Assembly (NCBI RefSeq): GCF_025370785.1
Contig: NZ_JAMXFA010000049.1
Span: forward strand, 1-46,490
Direction: 5' to 3'
Length of the DNA: 46,490 bases
Origin: Laspinema olomoucense D3b
GTDB lineage: Bacteria; Cyanobacteriota; Cyanobacteriia; Cyanobacteriales; Laspinemataceae
Shown: positions 40,738 through 46,490 of the stretch, piece after piece
Numbering within the stretch: position 1 is the stretch's first letter
Layout of the letters: the number at the start of each line of letters is the position of its first letter
Notes under the pieces: generated by a model
Told to the model about the DNA's origin: nothing
The model's database searches: none
What the model saw: the letters and a program-made list of their open reading frames with translations, nothing else
Position numbers and translations under genes: made by a program

Positions 40738-41363
40738 TCCATAATCCCCCCAAAAACCAACCCTTAGACAGTCACCACAAAAAAACCCCCGTTTCTACCC
40801 TTGATATTATTGTCAATCTGCAATATTATCCAGATTTCCCCAAGAAAACGTCAATTTTTCGAGTCTTTATACTGTTGTTAACATACAATCGCAAATCTCA
40901 AGCTTGCAACAAAAGACTTACCCCAATGGGGTGAATTATTAGCCAAATTGCGCAAATATTTGAAAATTTATTAAATATTTAAATAGAAAACCCCTAAATT
41001 TCCCTAAAAATTGCCAAAATTGATGAACGCAGGAGCAAGGGTTCTAGGCTATAATTGAGGAGGAAACCAAGGGGTTACTGTGTCTAATTTCAGAAAGACA
41101 CCGATCGCCACAGCCAAAACCCTTGAAAAATCGTTATCTCTTCCCCGGTAAACCCAAAAATCCGACTAACTGCCATCACCCTTCTTGCACCAATTTTTTG
41201 AGCAGTGCAAATACTGCCCTTGACAAAAACGCAGAATTATGATATGGGAAGAACCTCCAACCTGGGATAACCCTTTCCAGGAAAGAGACAAGCCTTTAAA
41301 ATAGAGGAGATTGGCGCATCACAGCGATCGCGAAAGTCGAGACTTGTTGTTTGAGGGGAACCC
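40738..41363. other. Intergenic region upstream of the GT2 gene
   Basis: In these 626 bp there is no gene I can defend. A consensus -10 box TATAAT lies at 41050-41055, followed by GAGGAGGAAACC. From GTG at 41080 a 23-codon frame ('VSNFRKTPIATAKTLEKSLS') opens and stops; a +1 shift at a CCCC run would extend it with a C/H-rich stretch. Another mini-frame begins at ATG 41238. These may be leader peptides, a decayed small gene or chance. Confidence 0.45.
41050..41055 (+). promoter_or_regulatory. Candidate -10 box upstream of the GT2 gene
   Basis: TATAAT at 41050-41055 is a consensus -10 element in an AT-rich stretch. No -35 box at the usual spacing stands out. Transcription from here would give a leader of about 300 nt before the GT2 start codon. 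Confidence 0.35.
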
Positions 41364-42302
41364 GTGTTTTTTAGCATCATTATTCCAACCTATAATCGCC
41401 GACCGATTTTAGAGAAATGCCTCAGAGCATTAGAAGGGCAAAAACTCCGAGCCCCGAGTCAAATTAGCGGCTATGAAGTCATCGTCATCGATGATGGTTC
41501 CACCGATGGAACCTTAGAATGGTTAGCTGAAAATCGCCCAGACTTTCCCCATGTGCAGTGGCTGGAACAAGCGCATCAAGGACCGGCAACCGCTCGAAAC
41601 CGAGGGATAGAAGCCGCCCAAGGGGAGATGATTATTTTTATTGATAGTGATTTAGTGGTGACTGAGAATTTCATCCAAGCTCATGCCGATGGGTTGAAGG
41701 AGGGAGAGGAAAGATTTAAAAGCGATCGGCTGTTTACTTATGGTCATGTGATTAATACCTGCAACTTTGAGAATCCGACGGCAGAACCGTATAAAATAAC
41801 TGATTTTTCTGCTGCTTATTTTGCTACAGGTAACGTGGCGATCGCCCGCAAATGGTTGGAACAAGCAGGAGGATTTGACCCTTCTTTTTCCTTGTATGGA
41901 TGGGAAGACTTAGAACTGGGAGTGCGACTAAAAAAATTAGACTTAAAATTGATAAAATGTCCCCAAGCAGCCGGATATCATTGGCATCCGTCCTTTACCT
42001 TGGATGATTTACCTCGGGCGATTAACCGAGAGATTGAACGGGGAAAAATGGGAGTAGTTTTTTACAAAAAACATCCGACTTTGGAAGTACGGATGATGAT
42101 TCAGATGACAGTATTACATCGAATATTGTGGGGAATGCTGTCCCTGGGAGGGAGATTGAATGAACGGACAATGGCTGGATTTTTGCAGTGGTTGATAGAC
42201 CAAGGAAAATCACAAATTGCCTTAGAAGTTGCCCGAATTTTCTTAAACTGGTACAATGTCAAAGCAGTGTATGCGGCAGCGAATGGAGAGGGTCAAGAGT
42301 AA
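41364..42302 (+). CDS. Glycosyltransferase family 2 protein
   Basis: The 312-aa GT-A enzyme begins 'FFSIIIPTYNRRPILEKCL', then nucleotide-binding 'VIVIDDGSTDGTLEWL', 'GPATARNRGIEAAQG' and the DxD-type metal motif 'IFIDSDLVV'. The C-terminal half has 'GGFDPSFSLYGWEDLELGVR', the galactosyltransferase-type acceptor motif. The start codon is GTG at 41364 with GAGGGGAA five bases upstream. It inverts the sugar donor's anomeric configuration; the product is unknown. A two-gene PEP-CTERM cluster converges on it, and PEP-CTERM systems often go with exopolysaccharide genes. Confidence 0.92.
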   Translation: MFFSIIIPTYNRRPILEKCLRALEGQKLRAPSQISGYEVIVIDDGSTDGTLEWLAENRPDFPHVQWLEQAHQGPATARNRGIEAAQGEMIIFIDSDLVVTENFIQAHADGLKEGEERFKSDRLFTYGHVINTCNFENPTAEPYKITDFSAAYFATGNVAIARKWLEQAGGFDPSFSLYGWEDLELGVRLKKLDLKLIKCPQAAGYHWHPSFTLDDLPRAINREIERGKMGVVFYKKHPTLEVRMMIQMTVLHRILWGMLSLGGRLNERTMAGFLQWLIDQGKSQIALEVARIFLNWYNVKAVYAAANGEGQE

Positions 42303-42340
42303 GGGATGAAGAGGCGATCGGCTCTTTCAAATTTCCTGAC

Positions 42341-42997
42341 TTATTCCCCTGCTTTTATCCGCGTTTTCCGCAATAGTCCAGCGAGACTTACGACAGATAA
42401 GGCACCCAGCATAGAGGGTTCAGGAACCGAAGTAGGTGTTACTTCTAAAAGAGAAAAATCAACAGATCCATAGTTAGAGATGGGAGTCGTTTTGTCATAA
42501 AATTCATTCCAAATTGCTTCAACTCGATAGCTGCCGGTTTCAAACCCAAAGTCTTCCGTTTCCCATCCTTCTAAAACATCTCCAAATTTTTCCCCATCTA
42601 TGTAGTCATTACGCCAATAAACGGGATAAAAAGAATCAGCTAGAGTATAAACCCGATCCCGGAATAAAAATTCCATTGTATCTACCTGGTAGCGGTAGTT
42701 ATCATAGGTCAAAAATCCCCAGGGAGATTGATTTATATCATCCAGGGTATAGCCAGACTTCTCTTCTGTTGCCTCATCATAACCAAACCATCCGGAAAAG
42801 GTTTCATTTCCAATTGTTTTATAGGTTCTTGAAAATTGACCATTTATAATAGAGTCTATCTGTTCATAGTAAGTGGCTGAAACATCAAACTTATAAGTTA
42901 TCCGGGCGGCATTGGCGGAATTAATGGCGACTGTACCCAAACTGAAGACGGCCCCAGTGATAGCCAAAGTGGATCGGGTCAAAAGATTTAAAGTCAT
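42341..42997 (-). CDS. PEP-CTERM surface protein, paralogue A
   Basis: The 218-aa protein has a signal peptide ('LAITGAVFSLGTVAINSANA', cleavage about residue 30) and a C-terminal PEP-CTERM signal: 'SVPEPSMLGALSVVSLAGLL' followed by 'RKTR'. Exosortase would cut near PEP and release or anchor the protein at the surface. The middle is strand-rich and starts 'ARITYKFDVSATYY'; a 'YDDATE/YDEATEEKS' element is shared with the next gene. Function is unknown. Its paralogue lies 111 bp upstream in the same direction. Confidence 0.92.
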   Translation of the reverse strand: MTLNLLTRSTLAITGAVFSLGTVAINSANAARITYKFDVSATYYEQIDSIINGQFSRTYKTIGNETFSGWFGYDEATEEKSGYTLDDINQSPWGFLTYDNYRYQVDTMEFLFRDRVYTLADSFYPVYWRNDYIDGEKFGDVLEGWETEDFGFETGSYRVEAIWNEFYDKTTPISNYGSVDFSLLEVTPTSVPEPSMLGALSVVSLAGLLRKTRIKAGE

Positions 42998-43108
42998 TAT
43001 TCTCTCCTTAAATTAGTGAATTAGTTAAGGGGAGGTACAGCCATTGGATATACATGAAATGAAATGTTGCCATCCAAAACCAACTGCCTTCCCCTAAAAA
43101 ACTGAGTT

Positions 43109-43726
43109 TTAATCAGGCAATTGAGCTTTTATTCGCTTTTTCCGCAAGAGTCCGGCGAGACCTACAACGGAGAAGGCAGCGAGGATGCTGGGTTCAGGAA
43201 CGGATGTCGGTTCTTCTGGGACTGGGAAAAAATTAACCGTTTGCTCAAAAATCAATCCGTCAGAAGTTTTCCGGTAGAATGCAGTCCCAATTGCTTCCAT
43301 TCTATAGCCCCAGCCTCTAAACACAAAATCTTCAGTTTCCCAATATAAACCAGTTCCAATTTTTTCATTATTTGCATAGTCCATCCAGAATGAAATCGGT
43401 GATATGGCATCTGCTTGGGTATAAACTTTATCGAGGAAAGAAAATTCTATAACATCGACCTTGTAGCCTTTCGATTCATAAAGAAACACACCCCACTGTG
43501 GTTCACCTTCGCCTTCAATATATTCATATAAAATATGTTTAGATTCCGTTGCATCATCGTAACTAAACCGTCCTGTTAAGGGGGTATATCCGTCGGGACC
43601 GTAGGTCTTTATTGAGAAATCATAAGTAATGCGGGCAGCATTGGCGGGATTAATGGCGACTGCGCCTAAACTGAAGACTGCCCCAGTGATAGCCAAAGTG
43701 GATCGGGTGAAAAGATTTGCGCTCAT
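43109..43726 (-). CDS. PEP-CTERM surface protein, paralogue B
   Basis: The 205-aa protein shares the signal peptide almost unchanged with paralogue A ('LFTRSTLAITGAVFSLGAVA') and the pattern 'ARITYDFSI', 'GRFSYDDATESKH', 'WGVFLYESKGYKVDVIEFSF'. It ends with 'SVPEPSILAAFSVVGLAGLL' and 'RKKRIKAQ', a complete PEP-CTERM tail. The pair clearly arose by tandem duplication, with the middle diverging more than the two ends. No exosortase gene is in the window. Confidence 0.92.
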   Translation of the reverse strand: MSANLFTRSTLAITGAVFSLGAVAINPANAARITYDFSIKTYGPDGYTPLTGRFSYDDATESKHILYEYIEGEGEPQWGVFLYESKGYKVDVIEFSFLDKVYTQADAISPISFWMDYANNEKIGTGLYWETEDFVFRGWGYRMEAIGTAFYRKTSDGLIFEQTVNFFPVPEEPTSVPEPSILAAFSVVGLAGLLRKKRIKAQLPD

Positions 43727-44547
43727 GATTTTATTCCTAAATTGGGAAATAGTTTTTATACACAGCGAACAAAATTATTTAAAGTCAACTCCCTAAACAA
43801 GGAATGATTTCCGGCGTTCCCCTTTTACGGAAATACACCAACGGTCTGGATTTAATAACGAAGTTGCATCGTATTGGAAAATTTTAGAATTTTCCGCTTC
43901 CTCTGCCCAGTGTTTTTACGGAACTTTACTGAAGCAACATCATTATTCCCCTAAGTGCTTTTGCTTAAAATGCCTCAAACACCAGACGGCACAAGGGATT
44001 GATGTGCGTGGTATTACGGATTTAACTGTAAAGTTTAGGTAAAGTATCTGTTAATAAGTTGGGTGATTAGCCAGTGAGTTATTAACAGGCTCCATTCCAA
44101 TTTGTAGTCAAAATTGCCAATAATATTTCTTTAGATAGAGGAGAATTTACGTTAAATACACCCTCAGATAGAGGTGTTTAAATTAGTTTAATTTTCCTAC
44201 TTCCCTAGAGAGAGAAAGAGAGAAAATCCGGCAGAGGCCGTAGAACAAATAGAACCGATCGCCCGATGAAGGAGACTCAAGGACGGGACTCATCCGGGAT
44301 TGGGGCCGCCAATCGGTAAAACCCTGGGGCCAAATCAGGGGCCGGAAGAGATAAAGGGATGAGGAGAGCAGGCCGAGAGATAGACCTCGGAAAACCGTAA
44401 AAATTAAAGCGTTAGAAGTAACGACATCGTGCTATCCTAGTAAAGTTGTCTAATCTCACACATCCGGGGTTTCGGGTGTTTCCAGGGCGCGATCGCGACC
44501 TTAGAAATCCGCTCGGATGGAGGATTAACCCGAATCAGGAGAAAAAA
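43727..44547. other. Long region upstream of rpsB
   Basis: These 821 bp hold no gene I can support. An 80-codon start-less open frame (about 43795-44038) with a Cys-rich part ('CFCLKCLKHQ') could be a gene remnant. From 44200 to 44540 there are GC-rich inverted segments (for example CCTGGGGCCAAATCAGGGG near 44323-44342) suitable for an rpsB leader. The AGGAG Shine-Dalgarno of rpsB is at 44537-44541. Bacterial rpsB leaders often bind S2, but I cannot recognise the consensus here. Confidence 0.5.
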
Positions 44548-45354
44548 ATGGCAGTAGTTTCGCTGGCTCAACTGTTAGAGTCAGGGGTTCACTTTGGGCA
44601 TCAAACCCGACGCTGGAACCCCAAAATGTCGCCGTATATCTTTACCGAACGCAACGGCGTCCATATCATTGACCTGGTGCAGACCGCCCAGTTAATGGAA
44701 GAAGCCTACGACTATATGAGATCCGCCTCTGAGCGTGGGGAAAAAGTCCTATTTGTAGGAACCAAGCGCCAAGCTGCGGGAATTATTGCTCAAGAAGCCT
44801 CCCGCTGTGGGGCTTACTACGTTAACCAGCGGTGGTTGGGCGGAATGTTGACCAACTGGACGACGATCAAAAGCCGCGCCGATCGCCTCAAAGAATTAGA
44901 ACGCATGGAAGACACCGGCGCAATGGACCGGCGTCCCAAAAAAGAAGCCTCCATGTTGCGGCGAGAACTGAGCAAGCTGCAAAAATATCTCGGCGGCATC
45001 AAAAACATGAGAAAGATCCCCGACATCGTAGTGATCGTGGATCAGCGCCGAGAATATAACGCAGTCCAGGAATGTCAGAAACTGGATATTCCCATCGTCT
45101 CCCTGTTGGACACCAACTGCGACCCCGATTTTACAGATATTCCGATTCCCGGTAACGATGATGCCATTCGGTCGATTAAATTAATCGTCGGAAAACTTGC
45201 CGATGCCATCTACGAAGGCCGTCATGGAGAAGTCGATTCGAGTGGTCAAGACGAAGAATATGACTACGACGGCGTAGAGGGCGAGTACGACTATGACGAA
45301 GAAGGGGAAGACGCCTATCCAGTCGATGGCGACGAAGAAAGCGACGAAGCATAA
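44548..45354 (+). CDS. rpsB: Ribosomal protein S2 with acidic C-terminal extension
   Basis: The 268-aa protein has the S2 core: '[19 protein letters not shown]', '[15 protein letters not shown]', '[14 protein letters not shown]' and '[29 protein letters not shown]'. It sits on the head of the 30S subunit. The frame is open from 44446, but ATG at 44548 has AGGAG seven bases upstream and starts the canonical '[10 protein letters not shown]'. The last 40 residues are a highly acidic Asp/Glu/Tyr tail ('[20 protein letters not shown]') beyond the core. tsf follows after 226 bp, the conserved rpsB-tsf order. Confidence 0.97.
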   Translation: MAVVSLAQLLESGVHFGHQTRRWNPKMSPYIFTERNGVHIIDLVQTAQLMEEAYDYMRSASERGEKVLFVGTKRQAAGIIAQEASRCGAYYVNQRWLGGMLTNWTTIKSRADRLKELERMEDTGAMDRRPKKEASMLRRELSKLQKYLGGIKNMRKIPDIVVIVDQRREYNAVQECQKLDIPIVSLLDTNCDPDFTDIPIPGNDDAIRSIKLIVGKLADAIYEGRHGEVDSSGQDEEYDYDGVEGEYDYDEEGEDAYPVDGDEESDEA

Positions 45355-45389
45355 AGGCGATCGCCCTGAACAACTTCGCTAAGTAAGCA

Positions 45390-45461
45390 GCAACTTCACC
45401 GATAGGCGCAAGAGTAGAACCGGGACATTCCCCCGCAATACCTTCCTATCGCTGAAGTTGC
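45390..45461 (+). promoter_or_regulatory. Long stem-loop in the rpsB-tsf intergenic region
   Basis: GCAACTTCACCGATAGG (45390-45406) pairs with CCTATCGCTGAAGTTGC (45445-45461), 16 of 17 positions, enclosing a 38-nt loop. It starts 36 nt after the rpsB stop. Without a U-run it looks like a processing or partial-attenuation element that sets the S2 to EF-Ts ratio (inference). Confidence 0.5.
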
Positions 45462-45580
45462 ACTAAAAAGCTGAAAATAAAGTGTTCTGGCGATACTTCA
45501 ATCGTCTATTCTTAGGCTGAAGGCAGATGGCGAAACCCCAGAATTCTGGGACAGTGTAAATCGAGAAAAACGAAGAGAAA

Positions 45581-46240
45581 ATGGCGGACATATCTGCAAA
45601 AGTGGTCAAAGAACTGCGCGAAAAAACCGGCGCAGGCATGATGGACTGCAAAAAAGCGCTCAAAGAAAATGATGGGGACATGACCAAAGCCGTAGAATGG
45701 CTACGGCAAAAAGGGATCACCTCTGCGGAGAAAAAAGCAGGACGCTTGGCAGCCGAGGGACTCGTGGATAGCTACATTCATACCGGGGGTCGAATTGGCG
45801 TCCTGGTAGAAGTCAACTGTGAAACCGACTTCGTAGCGCGTCGTGAAGAATTCCACGCTTTGGTTCGCAATATTGCCATGCAAATTGCAGCCTGTCCCAA
45901 CGTCGAATACGTCAGCGTAGAAGACATCCCCCAAACCTTAGTCGAAAGCGAAACGGCGATCGAGATGGGACGGGACGATTTAGGCAACAAGCCGGATAAT
46001 ATCAAAGAAAAAATCGTTCAAGGACGGATTGATAAGCGTCTGAAAGAACTGACCCTGCTGGATCAGCCTTACATTCGCGATCAGAACATTACCGTCGCTG
46101 AGTTAATCAAGCAAGTGATCGCCCAATTGGGTGAAAACATTCGCGTTCGTCGCTTTACCCGCTTCGTTTTGGGTGAAGGGATTGAAAAAGAAGAAACCAA
46201 CTTTGCCGACGAAGTAGCGGCGCAAACCGGGGCAAAATAG
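45581..46240 (+). CDS. tsf: Translation elongation factor Ts
   Basis: The 219-aa protein is the short cyanobacterial/chloroplast-type EF-Ts. The N-terminal UBA-like domain has '[20 protein letters not shown]' and '[19 protein letters not shown]'; the core has '[19 protein letters not shown]' with the Tu-contacting TDF motif; the end is '[16 protein letters not shown]'. It exchanges GDP for GTP on EF-Tu. It is shorter than E. coli EF-Ts because the second core subdomain is reduced, normal for this group. Start ATG at 45581. It lies downstream of rpsB; a MITE-like element follows. Confidence 0.97.
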   Translation: MADISAKVVKELREKTGAGMMDCKKALKENDGDMTKAVEWLRQKGITSAEKKAGRLAAEGLVDSYIHTGGRIGVLVEVNCETDFVARREEFHALVRNIAMQIAACPNVEYVSVEDIPQTLVESETAIEMGRDDLGNKPDNIKEKIVQGRIDKRLKELTLLDQPYIRDQNITVAELIKQVIAQLGENIRVRRFTRFVLGEGIEKEETNFADEVAAQTGAK

Positions 46241-46269
46241 ACTTGGTTTAGAGTAGGGGCATTCAACCC

Positions 46270-46420
46270 TATAGCGGTTCCCACAGTGATGAGGTACGTT
46301 TTTGGAGTGCGAGCATCTTGCTCGCTATTAAAGAAAGCGAGCAAGATGTGATGCCTCCGGCACGCTACGCGAACGCACTCCTATAAATATCTGTACCTCA
46401 TGAGTCCAGGAACTGCTATA
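46270..46420. mobile_element. MITE-like element with internal hairpin (151 bp)
   Basis: The ends begin and finish with TATAGC/GCTATA. The arms match imperfectly over about 29 bp (TATAGCGGTTCC... against TATAGCAGTTCC..., both reaching ATGAGGTAC). TA at each end fits an IS630-type target. Inside, CATCTTGCTCGCT (46314-46326) and AGCGAGCAAGATG (46336-46348) form a perfect 13-bp stem that could also end tsf transcripts. There is no coding capacity. The TATAGC ends are shared with 28984-29096. Confidence 0.6.
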
Positions 46421-46490
46421 GCCCTCTTCTGTCACTCTAGGTAGAGTATAATAAAAAAAAACGGCTGAAAGCCAGAGCAGGACCATGATT
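46421..46490. other. Window end
   Basis: These 70 bp after the MITE-like element hold an A-run and a TATAAT-like spot ('GTATAATAAA', about 46446-46455) but no identifiable gene; a new gene could begin just outside the window. Confidence 0.4.

Noticed and set aside
43795-44038. 80-codon open frame with Cys-rich part upstream of rpsB
   Set aside because: It lacks any start codon near its beginning and matches no family I know; open stretches of this length occur by chance.

Overview
The window comes from a cyanobacterium, most likely a filamentous, Oscillatoriales-like strain; the genus cannot be fixed from sequence alone. Evidence: very frequent HIP1 octamers (GCGATCGC), a heptanucleotide STRR-type array, a SigF-type group 3 sigma factor, a 4-Cys (SpkB-like) kinase module, PEP-CTERM proteins, a stand-alone Nif11 peptide and two secreted pentapeptide-repeat proteins.

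Layout. 1-8.3 kb (minus strand): part of an extracellular/thylakoid-type contractile injection system (eCIS). In transcription order it holds a membrane-anchored pseudokinase fused to a PstS-like domain, a gp19-like tube protein, an unrecognised 271-aa protein, a CIS tube/Afp7-like protein, a VgrG-like spike, a PAAR tip and a gp25 baseplate protein. No sheath or ATPase gene is in the window. Two short-unit tandem arrays (a 9-bp unit before the spike gene, a 7-bp unit after gp25) lie inside the transcription unit. 8.4-11.4 kb: a Nif11 peptide, a possible eCIS-associated protein, a pentapeptide-repeat protein and an ADP-ribosylglycohydrolase-like protein. 11.7-17.2 kb: PgpH-like c-di-AMP phosphodiesterase, an orphan sugar ABC permease and a Cache-HAMP-PP2C (RsbU-like) phosphatase. 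17.7-24.2 kb (minus strand): 5-formyl-THF cyclo-ligase, then a polysaccharide cluster: GDP-fucose synthase, GDP-mannose 4,6-dehydratase interrupted by a 329-aa intein, an initiating sugar transferase and a GT4 glycosyltransferase. 24.4-29.8 kb: orphan TRAP binding protein, EamA transporter, single-domain response regulator, argG and a STAS protein. 29.9-35.2 kb: a translationally coupled pair of unknown genes, sigF, a second pentapeptide-repeat protein and two unknown proteins. 35.4-40.7 kb: an ABC-F ATPase, two tandem GHL10-type glycosidase paralogues and a membrane protein. 41.3-46.2 kb: a GT2 glycosyltransferase, two tandem PEP-CTERM paralogues, and rpsB-tsf. The window ends in a MITE-like palindromic element.

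How the genes work together. The eCIS genes encode the tube, spike and inner baseplate of one particle; sheath and remaining baseplate must be elsewhere. gmd and fcl would make GDP-L-fucose for a polysaccharide started by the neighbouring sugar transferase, and the whole supply depends on correct Gmd protein splicing. The PP2C phosphatase, STAS protein and SigF are possible parts of a partner-switching circuit, although they are not adjacent and no RsbW-type kinase is seen.

The strongest unusual observations are the intein in Gmd, whose homing-endonuclease motifs look decayed; the pseudokinase-PstS fusion heading the eCIS genes; the G-rich nonamer array just upstream of the spike gene; and a pair of hairpins between gmd and fcl whose arms can also pair with each other.
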